DNA from: Nonomuraea thailandensis
Lineage (GTDB): Bacteria > Actinomycetota > Actinomycetes > Streptosporangiales > Streptosporangiaceae
Length of the DNA: 64,000 nt
Direction of reading: 5' to 3'
Assembly (NCBI RefSeq): GCF_024172165.1
Contig: NZ_JAMZEB010000002.1
Location: 9,708,501 to 9,772,500 of the forward strand
Shown one piece after another: positions 53,875 to 61,868 of the stretch; the first letter of the stretch is position 1, and each line of letters starts with the position of its first letter. The translations under genes and the position numbers were made by a program. The notes under the pieces are model-generated. The model had not been told where the DNA came from and ran no database searches. It saw nothing but the letters and a program-made list of their open reading frames with translations.

Positions 53875-54660
53875 TCAGCCCCGCTGCATGGCCTCACAGA
53901 TCGCAGTCGTCTCGCGAACCCCGAGGGTTACCGCAGAGGCACAGTGTTGTACCCAGGCGGCGACTCCCTCCGGCGACCCCTCCAGGTACGCCCGCAGCGC
54001 CTCCCCGTACGGCAGCTCCAGGTGCCCCACCTCCACCGCGACCAGCGACTTCGGGTCCAGCCCGTGCTCGACCAGCGTCAGCCGCCCGGCCGCACGCGCC
54101 ACGACCCCGTCGGCCGTGCCGAAGGGCCGCAACACCGCCAGCTCCGCGTGCACCACGGCGGCCAGCACGACCGCGGGCGCCTTCGTGGGACGCTCCAGCA
54201 GCTCGAACAGCCCCTCCATGCGGGCCGCGGTGTCGGCGGCGCCCGGGGCGGGGCCGAGCGCGAGCGGGTCGGGAGCCTCGCCGGAGGTGCGGGGGCGGCC
54301 CAGGGCCTCCTGCGGCGCGAGGCCGGCGGCGGCCACGGCGTGCAGCCTGGCGAGCACCTGCCTGGGCGCCTTGCGCCAGGTCGCGCCCAGCCTGCCCAGC
54401 TCCGCCGAGGCGCGCAGCGCGCCCTGGACGAGCGGGTCGTGCACCGTGTCGCGGCGCAGGGCGTCCAGCGGCACGTCCACACCCTCGATGGCGGCCGACG
54501 CCCGCGCACCGCGCAGGGACGACTCGGTGGACACCGCGGGGCTGGCCCGGCGCAGCACTCGGTGCCGGTAGAGCCTGTCGACGGCCTGCCGGGCCTCGTC
54601 CACCGCCTCGGGGACGCCGGGGAGCTGGGCGATGACGGCCAACGGGTCTGGGTCACTCAC
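53875..54660 (-). CDS. Degenerate Fic-domain protein
   Basis: This encodes 261 residues. The overall layout is Fic: an N-terminal SSLRGARASAAIEGVDV block, the helix before the active site (AAVVHAELAVL), and the C-terminal YGEALRAYLEG and AAWVQHCASAV helices. The catalytic HPFxxGNGRxxR loop has become RPFGTADGVVARAAGRL: the His is Arg and the GNGR glycine-asparagine pair is lost. AMP transfer is therefore unlikely. Annotated relatives are often called oxidoreductase without evidence, and the M. tuberculosis counterpart by position would be Rv3662c. It is divergent from acs with a 359-base gap. Confidence 0.78.
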   Translation of the reverse strand: MSDPDPLAVIAQLPGVPEAVDEARQAVDRLYRHRVLRRASPAVSTESSLRGARASAAIEGVDVPLDALRRDTVHDPLVQGALRASAELGRLGATWRKAPRQVLARLHAVAAAGLAPQEALGRPRTSGEAPDPLALGPAPGAADTAARMEGLFELLERPTKAPAVVLAAVVHAELAVLRPFGTADGVVARAAGRLTLVEHGLDPKSLVAVEVGHLELPYGEALRAYLEGSPEGVAAWVQHCASAVTLGVRETTAICEAMQRG

Positions 54661-55019
54661 AGGAACCGACCTTACCCGCGCGCCCGCGAGCGCCCGACGG
54701 GCCCCGAGCCCCCTGGCTACCGAGCTGACGCTTGGTGGGTGGAAGATGGCGGACAGTGAGCATCGCGTCGGGCGCGCCGGGCCCGCGCACGCCCGCGCGC
54801 GTCGATAAATCCGCCCTTAATCCGGGCCCTTATCCTGGACGGCATATTCTCTGGATTTCAGGATGACAACGTTTCAATAGCGTTTGTAATGCGCGCCGAT
54901 AAACGTCGCCCTGGCTCACGCACTCGGTACAGACCTGTCTAGACCTCTTGTGTACGACGGTCATGAGCTGGTGAAGTGGGACACGAACCTGACCAATCTG
55001 GCCATAGAAGGAGCACGAG
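54661..55019. promoter_or_regulatory. Divergent promoter region between the Fic-like gene and acs
   Basis: The 359 bases are A/T-rich between about 54800 and 54900, unusual here, and must contain the acs promoter and the Fic-like gene's promoter. I see no clear palindrome longer than 6 bp and cannot place -10 or -35 boxes with confidence. AAGGAG at 55008-55013 is the acs ribosome-binding site. Confidence 0.5.
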
Positions 55020-56993
55020 GTGGCCCCGGAGACCGCTGGTAACGAACCCCAGGCGCTGTCCAACCTGCTGAAGGAGAACCGCCGGTTCGAACCGCCGGCC
55101 GACCTGGCGGCGGCCGCGAACGTGACCGAAGCCGCATACAACGAGGCCGCCGCCGACCGCCTCGCCTTCTGGGAGCGCGCGGCAGAGCGGCTGACCTGGG
55201 CCAAGCGGTGGGACACGACGCTGGAGTGGAAGGCGCCGTTCGCCAAGTGGTTCGTGGGCGGCGAGCTCAACGTCGCCTACAACTGCGTCGACCGCCATGT
55301 CGAGGAGGGGCGCGGCGACAAGGTCGCCTACCACTGGGAGGGCGAGCCCGAGGGCGACACCCGCACCCTCACCTACAACGACCTGAAGCGTGAGGTCGGC
55401 AAGGCCGCCAACGCCCTGCAGGAGCTGGGCGTGGGCAAGGGCGACCGGGTCGCGATCTACATGCCGATGATCCCCGAGCTGCCGATCGCGATGCTGGCCT
55501 GCGCCCGCATCGGGGCGATCCACTCGGTGGTGTTCGGCGGGTTCTCGGCCAGCGCGCTGAAGAGCCGCATCGACGACGCCGACGCCAAGCTGGTCATCAC
55601 CGCCGACGGCGGCTACCGCAGGGGCAAGCCGTCGGCGCTCAAGCCGACGGTGGACGAGGCCGTCGCCGAGTGCCCGCAGGTCGAGCACGTCCTGGTCGTA
55701 CGGCGTACCGGCGAGGACGTCGCCACGAGCGGCAAGGACGTCTGGTGGCACGACCTGGTGGAGCGCCAGAGCGACCAGCACACCGCCGAGCCGCACGACG
55801 CCGAGGACCCGCTGTACATCCTGTACACCAGCGGCACCACCGGTAAGCCCAAGGGCATCCTGCACACCACCGGCGGCTACCTGACCCAGACCGCCTGGAC
55901 CCACCACGCGGTCTTCGACCTCAAGCCCGAGACCGACATCTACTGGTGCACGGCCGACATCGGCTGGGTGACGGGTCACTCCTACATCGTGTACGGCCCC
56001 CTCGCCAACGGCGCCACCAGCGTCATCTACGAGGGCACCCCGGACACCCCGCACCGCGGCCGGTTCTGGGAGATCGTGCAGAAGTACAAGATCACGATCC
56101 TCTACACCGCCCCGACGGCGATCCGGACGTTCATGAAGTGGGGCGACGACATCCCCGCCAAGTACGACATGTCCAGCCTGCGCATCCTGGGCTCCGTCGG
56201 CGAGCCGATCAACCCCGAGGCGTACGTCTGGTACCGCGAGCACATCGGCGGCGAGCGCTGCCCCGTCGTGGACACCTGGTGGCAGACCGAGACCGGCGCC
56301 ATCATGATCAGCCCGCTGCCCGGCGTGACCGCCGCCAAGCCGGGCGCCGCCATGCGCCCGCTGCCCGGCATCGTCGCCGACGTGGTGGACGACCAGGGCA
56401 ACGGCGTCCCGAACGGCGGGGGCGGCTTCCTGGCCGTACGCGAGCCGTGGCCGTCCATGCTGCGCACCATCTGGGGCGACGACCAGCGCTACATCGACAC
56501 CTACTGGAGCCGCTTCGAGGGCATGTACTTCCCCGGCGACGGCGCCAAGAAGGACGAGGACGGCGACCTGTGGCTGCTCGGCCGCGTGGACGACGTCATG
56601 CTGGTCTCCGGCCACAACATCTCCACCACCGAGGTGGAGAGCGCGCTGGTCAGCCACCCGAAGGTGGCCGAGGCGGCGGTGGTCGGCGCGACCGACCCGC
56701 TGACGGGCCAGGCCATCGTGTCGTTCGTGATCCTGCGCGGCACGGCCGAGGAGGGCGACGACATCGCGACCGAATTGCGCAACCACGTGGCCAAGACGCT
56801 GGGCCCGATCGCCAAGCCGCGCCAGATCCTGGTGGTGCCCGAGCTGCCCAAGACCCGCTCGGGCAAGATCATGCGCCGCCTCCTGCGCGACGTGGCCGAG
56901 AACCGCAGCATCGGCGACGTCACCACGCTGGCCGACAGCACGGTGATGAACCTGATCTCGGAGAAGCTCCCCTCCGCCAAGTCGGAGGACTAG
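55020..56993 (+). CDS. acs: Acetyl-CoA synthetase
   Basis: This encodes 657 residues, full length. GTG 55020 follows AAGGAG at 6 bases. The adenylation motifs are complete: P-loop YTSGTTGKPKGILHTTGGY, then TWWQTETGAIMI, the hinge GRVDDVMLVSGHNIST, and the C-terminal KTRSGKIMRRLLR, whose Lys (near 616) is the site of regulatory acetylation in this family. It makes acetyl-CoA from acetate, ATP and CoA in the cytoplasm. By position it is the counterpart of Rv3667 and SCO3563. No pat or cobB gene is adjacent. Confidence 0.97.
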   Translation: MAPETAGNEPQALSNLLKENRRFEPPADLAAAANVTEAAYNEAAADRLAFWERAAERLTWAKRWDTTLEWKAPFAKWFVGGELNVAYNCVDRHVEEGRGDKVAYHWEGEPEGDTRTLTYNDLKREVGKAANALQELGVGKGDRVAIYMPMIPELPIAMLACARIGAIHSVVFGGFSASALKSRIDDADAKLVITADGGYRRGKPSALKPTVDEAVAECPQVEHVLVVRRTGEDVATSGKDVWWHDLVERQSDQHTAEPHDAEDPLYILYTSGTTGKPKGILHTTGGYLTQTAWTHHAVFDLKPETDIYWCTADIGWVTGHSYIVYGPLANGATSVIYEGTPDTPHRGRFWEIVQKYKITILYTAPTAIRTFMKWGDDIPAKYDMSSLRILGSVGEPINPEAYVWYREHIGGERCPVVDTWWQTETGAIMISPLPGVTAAKPGAAMRPLPGIVADVVDDQGNGVPNGGGGFLAVREPWPSMLRTIWGDDQRYIDTYWSRFEGMYFPGDGAKKDEDGDLWLLGRVDDVMLVSGHNISTTEVESALVSHPKVAEAAVVGATDPLTGQAIVSFVILRGTAEEGDDIATELRNHVAKTLGPIAKPRQILVVPELPKTRSGKIMRRLLRDVAENRSIGDVTTLADSTVMNLISEKLPSAKSED

Positions 56994-57144
56994 AAGCGCC
57001 CATGTGAGGCCGCACGTCCCGGACAATTCGGGGCATGCGGCCTCATATCGGTACGCTGTAGAGCAAGGTGTGCCGGGAAGTCTGGTCGGCGAGTCAGTGC
57101 GACGAGCGCGTGCGACAGCACGCCGACCCGACCGAGGGAGTTCC

Positions 57145-58347
57145 TTGCGTACCGAGAAGTGGCCCTTCCCCACCGGCGCCCGCTATGCCCGTGCCCTGGC
57201 CGAGGCCCTGCGCATGGAGACGATCGGCGGCGTCATCATGCTGGCCGCCGCCGTCGTCGCCCTGCTCTGGGCGAACGTCTCCATCGACAGCTACGAGGCG
57301 CTGCGCCACGCCGGTCTCGGCCCCATGGAGCTGTACCAGTGGGTCCAGCACGGCCTGCTGACGATCTTCTTCTTCGTGGCGGGGCTGGAGGTGAAGGAGG
57401 AGTTCGTCCACGGCGAGCTGGCGAACCCGCGCAAGGCCGCCCTCCCGATCATCGCCTCCGTGGCGGGCATGGTGCTGCCCGCGATCGTGTTCCTGCTGGT
57501 GAGCTGGGGAGCGGAGGACGCCGCCAGAGGGTGGGCGATCCCGACCGCCACCGACATCGCCTTCGCCCTCGCCGTGCTGGCCGTCATCGCGAGCTCGATG
57601 CCCGCGGCGCTGCGCGCGTTCCTGCTGACCTGCGCCGTCGTGGACGACCTGGGCGCCATCGCGGTCATCGCCGTCTTCTACACCGAGCACGTCAACGTCC
57701 CCATGCTCCTGCTCGGCGCCGCCCTCGTGGCCGCGTACGGGCTGCTCCAGCGCCGCCTGGTCACCAGCCCGTGGGTGCTCGTCCCGCTCGCCGTGGCCGC
57801 CTGGTACGCCGTCGAGACCAGCGGCGTGCACGCCACCGTCGCGGGCGTCGCCCTCGGCCTGATGACCAGGGTCACCACGGCCGGGCACGAGCAGCGCTCC
57901 CCCGCCGAGGCGGCCGATCACTACTTCCGCCCGATTTCCGCGGGTCTGGCCGTGCCGGCATTCGCGTTCGTGTCGGCGGGGGTGAAGCTCGATGGATCAA
58001 GCCTCGGCGCTATCTTGTCCGATCGGGTAGTTCTGGGAGTGATGGCGGGACTCGTGGTCGGTAAGTTCCTCGGCGTGTTCGGCGGTGCCTGGCTGTCAGT
58101 GCGGCTCGGCCTGGCGAGACTGTCGGAGGAGCTCCACTGGCGGGACATGGCGGCGGTGTCGTTGCTGGCCGGGATCGGGTTCACGGTGTCACTGCTGGTC
58201 GGCGACCTGGCGTACGGCGACGACCCGCAGCGCGCCGAGGCCGTCACCACCGGGATCCTCGCGGCCAGCCTCATCGCGTCGATCCTGGCAGCGGTGCTGC
58301 TCAACATACGGGTGCGCAAGCGTCGCATTGCACTGGATGATGTTTGA
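57145..58347 (+). CDS. nhaA: Na+/H+ antiporter NhaA
   Basis: This encodes 400 residues from TTG 57145, chosen because GAGGGAG (57134-57140) lies just before it; a longer frame exists upstream but lacks support. It has about 12 membrane helices. The ion-binding Asp pair is in TCAVVDDLGAIAVIAVFY, the first-helix signature is GGVIMLAAAVVALLWAN, and LTIFFFVAGLEVKEEF and PTATDIAFALAVLAV follow. It exchanges Na+ or Li+ for protons across the cytoplasmic membrane and supports pH and salt tolerance. It starts 151 bases after acs. Confidence 0.95.
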   Translation: MRTEKWPFPTGARYARALAEALRMETIGGVIMLAAAVVALLWANVSIDSYEALRHAGLGPMELYQWVQHGLLTIFFFVAGLEVKEEFVHGELANPRKAALPIIASVAGMVLPAIVFLLVSWGAEDAARGWAIPTATDIAFALAVLAVIASSMPAALRAFLLTCAVVDDLGAIAVIAVFYTEHVNVPMLLLGAALVAAYGLLQRRLVTSPWVLVPLAVAAWYAVETSGVHATVAGVALGLMTRVTTAGHEQRSPAEAADHYFRPISAGLAVPAFAFVSAGVKLDGSSLGAILSDRVVLGVMAGLVVGKFLGVFGGAWLSVRLGLARLSEELHWRDMAAVSLLAGIGFTVSLLVGDLAYGDDPQRAEAVTTGILAASLIASILAAVLLNIRVRKRRIALDDV

Positions 58348-58378
58348 CACGGCCACCAGGCCTCGATAGGAGACGTTC

Positions 58379-58816
58379 ATGCCGCAGACTCCCGAGGAAG
58401 AATCCCTGGGCTCGCTGGTCGCCCAGGCGAGCAGTCACATCTCGTCCCTGATCCGCTCGGAGATCGAGCTGGCCAAGGCCGAGTTCAGGTTCGACGCCAA
58501 GCGGGTCGGCATGGCGGCCGGGATGTTCGCCGCCGCCGCCTTCATGGCGCACCTGTGCCTGATCCTCGCCTCGTTCACCATCGCGTACGCACTGGCCCAG
58601 GTGATGCCCAACTGGCTGGCCTTCCTCATCGTGACCGTGGTCTACCTGCTGGCCGCGGGTCTGCTGGTGTTCGTCGGCGTCCGCCGGCTCAAGGGGCTGG
58701 CCGGGATGAAGCGGACGGCCCGCTCGATCAAGGATCTCAAGGAGATCGCCACGCCTGAGGAGCAGGCGCTGCCCGCGCTCAAGGATCGCGAGCCGGTGAC
58801 CCGAGATGGCGCCTGA
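58379..58816 (+). CDS. Phage-holin-family (Phage_holin_3_6) membrane protein
   Basis: This encodes 145 residues from ATG 58379 behind AGGAGA. The soluble N-terminal helix (LVAQASSHISSLIRSEIELAKAEF) is followed by two membrane helices (AGMFAAAAFMAHLCLILASF and LAFLIVTVVYLLAAGLLVFV). A basic C-terminus ends the protein. The holin name is inherited from a domain model: in actinobacteria this is a chromosomal gene near acs and marP (Rv3669 in M. tuberculosis), with no lysis role shown. Its end overlaps the hydrolase gene by 11 bases. Confidence 0.88.
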   Translation: MPQTPEEESLGSLVAQASSHISSLIRSEIELAKAEFRFDAKRVGMAAGMFAAAAFMAHLCLILASFTIAYALAQVMPNWLAFLIVTVVYLLAAGLLVFVGVRRLKGLAGMKRTARSIKDLKEIATPEEQALPALKDREPVTRDGA

Positions 58817-59726
58817 CGAGTCGGCCGTCCACATCGAGGGGCCCTGGACGCACCGCGCGGTGCACGCGGGCGGCACCCGCTTCCACGTCGTGGAGGCGGG
58901 CGAGGGGCCGCTGGTCCTGCTGCTGCACGGGTTCCCCCAGTTCTGGTGGACCTGGCGGCACCAGCTCGTCTCGCTGGCCGCGGCCGGTTACCGGGCCGTG
59001 GCGGCCGACCTGCGCGGCTACGGCGGCAGCGACAAGCCGCCGCGCGGCTACGACCTGCCCACGCTGGCCGCCGACGCGACGGGCCTGATCAGGGCGCTGG
59101 GCGAGACCGGGGCGATCGTGGTGGGCCACGACTGGGGCGGGCTGCTGGCCTGGACGATGGCCGTACGCGACCCCAAGTGCGTGCGCCGGCTCGTGGCCGT
59201 GTCCGCCCCCCACCCGCTGCGGCTGCGCAACGCGCTGCTGACCGACCCCTTCGGGCAGCTCAGGGCCAGCCGCAGGACGTTCGGCTTCCAGCTCCCGCTG
59301 CTGCCCGAGCGCCGGCTCACCCGGCACGACGCGGCGCTGGTGGGGCGGCTGCTGGAGGAGCGGTCGCGTCCCGGGTGGCCGGAGCCGGCGGAGTCGCGTA
59401 CGTACCGGGAGGCGTTCAGGATCCCGACCGTGGCGCACTGCGCGCTGGAGTACCACCGCTGGTTCGGCCGCTCACAGCTGCGGCCCGACGGGCGGCGCTA
59501 CGCGCGCGCCATGCGCACCGAGATCGAGGCGCCCACGCTGCACCTGCACGGGGCGCTCGACCCGAGCGTCCTTCCGCGTACGGCGCAGGGTTCGAGCCGC
59601 TACGTGGCGGCGCCTTATCGGTGGCGGCTGTTCGAGGGAGCCGGCCACTTCCCCCATGAGGAGATTCCCGACGTGTTCGACACCGAGCTGCTCGGCTGGC
59701 TGTCCGACCCGGAGCCCGACCGATGA
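58806..59726 (+). CDS. Alpha/beta hydrolase, epoxide-hydrolase type (EphE-like)
   Basis: This encodes 306 residues. The oxyanion loop LVLLLHGFPQFWWTWRHQL, the HGFP sequence and the nucleophile elbow VVGHDWGGLLAW (Asp in GHDWG) mark the epoxide-hydrolase subgroup. The C-terminal His is in GAGHFPHEEIPD. It opens epoxides to diols in the cytoplasm; the physiological substrate is unknown. By position it is the counterpart of EphE (Rv3670), which lies between the holin-like gene and marP there too. It is coupled with both neighbours (overlaps of 11 and 4 bases). Confidence 0.9.
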   Translation: MAPDESAVHIEGPWTHRAVHAGGTRFHVVEAGEGPLVLLLHGFPQFWWTWRHQLVSLAAAGYRAVAADLRGYGGSDKPPRGYDLPTLAADATGLIRALGETGAIVVGHDWGGLLAWTMAVRDPKCVRRLVAVSAPHPLRLRNALLTDPFGQLRASRRTFGFQLPLLPERRLTRHDAALVGRLLEERSRPGWPEPAESRTYREAFRIPTVAHCALEYHRWFGRSQLRPDGRRYARAMRTEIEAPTLHLHGALDPSVLPRTAQGSSRYVAAPYRWRLFEGAGHFPHEEIPDVFDTELLGWLSDPEPDR

Positions 59727-60166
59727 GAGACCGCGACCCCGAGGGCAGGCCACGCAACGCCCGGCCGCGCGACGCCTACGGCCGGCCGCTGCCTTACGGA
59801 TCCGCCGGGATGCCCCGGGTGCCCGACGACTACGCGCCCTCCACCGAGCAGGCGCTGGCCGACGGACGGCGCTTCCTGGAGGAGGGGCTGCCGTTCAACG
59901 CGCACGAGGTGTTCGAGGGGCGGTGGAAGTGCGCTCCCGAGGAGGAGCGGGAGCTGTGGCAGGGGCTGGCGCAGATCTGCGTCGGGCTCACGCACCTGCA
60001 GCGGGGCAACGGGCGCGGGGCGGTGACGCTGTTCAGCAGGGGTGCGGCCAAGGCGCAGTCGTACGGCGGCGCCTACGACCCCGTCGGCAAGGCGGCCTCG
60101 ACGCTGACGCAGGACAGCGAGCCGGACGAGGCCATCGCCCTGATCCTGGACAGGCTGCCCGGCTGA
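59723..60166 (+). CDS. DUF309 protein
   Basis: This encodes 147 residues, soluble. The family core is intact: FNAHEVFEGRWKCAPEEERELW, then QGLAQICVGLTHLQRGNGRGA, an all-helical metal-binding-like fold with conserved HE and W residues. The function is unknown in all bacteria that carry it. ATG 59723 overlaps the hydrolase stop (ATGA), so it is the last gene of the unit 58379-60166. Its stop codon lies in a 33-bp tandem duplication. Confidence 0.87.
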   Translation: MRDRDPEGRPRNARPRDAYGRPLPYGSAGMPRVPDDYAPSTEQALADGRRFLEEGLPFNAHEVFEGRWKCAPEEERELWQGLAQICVGLTHLQRGNGRGAVTLFSRGAAKAQSYGGAYDPVGKAASTLTQDSEPDEAIALILDRLPG

Positions 60167-60207
60167 GCCGGACGAAACCTGGACAGGCTGCCCGGCTGAG
60201 CCGGACG
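60145..60207. repeat. 33-bp-period tandem duplication over the DUF309 stop codon
   Basis: A 30-base block is identical at 60145-60174 and 60178-60207. The first copy holds the last codons and TGA of the DUF309 gene; the second is downstream and adds only a silent copy of the end. A leftward gene ends at 60224. Confidence 0.88.
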
Positions 60208-60223
60208 GGGACACTCCGACCGG

Positions 60224-60829
60224 CTAGGCGAGCGCGGCGCGACCGGTGATCACCGCCCGGGTGGCCGCCGCCGCCCGCCGGACCGCCGTCTCCACGGCCT
60301 CCTCGCCCCCGCCGAACGTCCCCAGGTACAGCAGCCCCGCGTGCCCCTGCGCGATCGCGATGACGGCCATCCCCAGCGCCTCCGCCGCCGCCGGGTCGCC
60401 GCCCGACAGGGCCGTCGCGGCGTCGTGGAAGGCCCCCTTCACCGGTCGCATGGCCCGATCCAGCTCCGGCTCCCCGGCCGGGGTGAGCGTGGCCAGCAGC
60501 GCCTCGAACAGGGCCCGGTGCCCGGCCGCGAAGCGCACGTACCCGCGGACGACCGCCACCAGCCGATCCTCGGGCGAGTCGCCGCCGCGTTCGGCCGTCA
60601 CGGCCGCGACCAGCAGCTCCCCCGTGCGCACCCCCACCTCGGTCAGCAGCTCGTCGCGGTCGGCGAAGTGCCGGTAGGGGGCGCTGACCGCGACGCCGAG
60701 CCGCCTGCTGGCCTCCGCCAGCGAGAACCCCTGCACCCCCTGCTCGGCGATCAGCTCCATCGCGGTGTCGATGAGCGCGGCACGCAGGTCGCCGTGGTGG
60801 TAGCTGTCTCGTCTGGTCGTCCTGGGCAC
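60224..60829 (-). CDS. TetR/AcrR-family regulator (aldo/keto reductase unit)
   Basis: This encodes 201 residues. The helix-turn-helix is RAALIDTAMELIAEQGVQGFS, then LAEASRRLGVAVSAPYRHF and the usual ADRDEL end. The C-terminal half resembles TetR C-terminal domains with WHG-type packing. It follows the aldo/keto reductase by 4 bases in the same operon and would repress it through the nested palindromes at 61794-61832, upstream of that gene. Confidence 0.9.
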   Translation of the reverse strand: MPRTTRRDSYHHGDLRAALIDTAMELIAEQGVQGFSLAEASRRLGVAVSAPYRHFADRDELLTEVGVRTGELLVAAVTAERGGDSPEDRLVAVVRGYVRFAAGHRALFEALLATLTPAGEPELDRAMRPVKGAFHDAATALSGGDPAAAEALGMAVIAIAQGHAGLLYLGTFGGGEEAVETAVRRAAAATRAVITGRAALA

Positions 60830-60833
60830 CGCA

Positions 60834-61796
60834 TCAGGTTAGCGACAGCGCGTTCAGCCTGCCGATCTCGGTCTCGGTGAGCCGGAAGCCCATGGCCTCA
60901 GCCGCCTCGGCCGCCTGGCGCGGCTTGGAGGCGCCCGGGATGGCCACGACCGTGTCGCCGTAGCGGGTGACGACCCAGTTGACGGCCACCTGCGAGATCG
61001 TGACGCCGTACGCCTTGCCGATCACCCGCATCTCCTCGATCAGCGGCCCGGTGCGGGCCAGCCCCTGGGCGCTCAGCTCGCGGCGGCCGAAGAACCTGCG
61101 CATCACCGGCGCCGATCGGGCCAGCGCGGGATCGTCGTGGAAGCGGCCGGTGAGCAGGCCGCCCTCCAGCGGCGAGTACGCGATCAGCGTGACCCCCAGG
61201 CGGCGGCCGGTGTCGAGCACGCCGTCGCGCTCGACGTTCCTGTGCAACAGGTTGATCCGCACCTGGTTCGAGGCCAGCGTGACGCCCTCCGCGGCGAGCA
61301 CCCGGTGGGCGAGCTCCATCTGGCGGGCGGAGAAGTTGCTCACCCCGACCGAGCGGATCCGGCCGGCCTTCAGCAGCGACGCCATGGCCTTGAGCTGGGC
61401 CGGGATGCTCGACAACGAGCCGGTGGGCATGTGGATCTGGTGCAGGTCCACAGGGAAGCCCCCGAGGTGGCGCAGACGGTCGCCGATCGTCCTGGTGATG
61501 CTGGCGGCCGTACGGCCCAGCGGCGCCCACTTCGTGGCCACCGTCACCTCCCCCGGCGCTATGCCGCACGTCTGGAGCGCGGTGGCGAGCAGGTGCTCCG
61601 AGTGGCCGTTGCCGTACATCTCGGCCGTGTCGAACCAGGTGACCCCGCCGTCGAGCGCCGCCCGTACGACGGAGGTGGCCGTCTCCTGGCCGATGGGCCT
61701 GACCATCCAGCGCGCCACGTTCGCGGTGCCGGCGAACTGCATGCAGCCCAGGCCGATGGGGGTGATCTCGATGTCCGTCCGTCCCAGTCTCACCAT
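60834..61796 (-). CDS. Aldo/keto reductase
   Basis: This encodes 320 residues from ATG 61796; GTG 61829 would add eleven residues and lies inside the palindrome. The catalytic tetrad is present: Asp in FDTAEMYGNGHSE, Tyr in AEMYG, Lys in TVATKWAPLG, and His in LHQIHMPTG. The cofactor site is AYSPLEGGLL and IPGASKPRQA. It reduces carbonyl compounds with NADPH in the cytoplasm, probably a stress or detoxification enzyme. No ribosome-binding site is visible at ATG 61796, so leaderless translation is possible. Confidence 0.88.
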   Translation of the reverse strand: MVRLGRTDIEITPIGLGCMQFAGTANVARWMVRPIGQETATSVVRAALDGGVTWFDTAEMYGNGHSEHLLATALQTCGIAPGEVTVATKWAPLGRTAASITRTIGDRLRHLGGFPVDLHQIHMPTGSLSSIPAQLKAMASLLKAGRIRSVGVSNFSARQMELAHRVLAAEGVTLASNQVRINLLHRNVERDGVLDTGRRLGVTLIAYSPLEGGLLTGRFHDDPALARSAPVMRRFFGRRELSAQGLARTGPLIEEMRVIGKAYGVTISQVAVNWVVTRYGDTVVAIPGASKPRQAAEAAEAMGFRLTETEIGRLNALSLT

Positions 61797-61832
61797 GTGA
61801 TTTGTTTTCACATTGTGAAAGGCTATCACATG
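61794..61832. promoter_or_regulatory. Nested palindromic operator over the aldo/keto reductase start
   Basis: An outer perfect inverted repeat CATGTGAT (61794-61801) with ATCACATG (61825-61832) surrounds an inner one, TTTCACA (61806-61812) with TGTGAAA (61814-61820). The outer left arm contains the start codon. The TetR gene two cistrons down is the obvious candidate regulator. Confidence 0.7.
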
Positions 61833-61868
61833 GCGGGACGCGAAAGAAGCGGCCCGGGGTTCAGCGGA

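Noticed and set aside
58379..58816. A phage lysis gene or prophage
   Set aside because: The holin label is only a domain name. The gene sits in a conserved chromosomal locus with no other phage gene.
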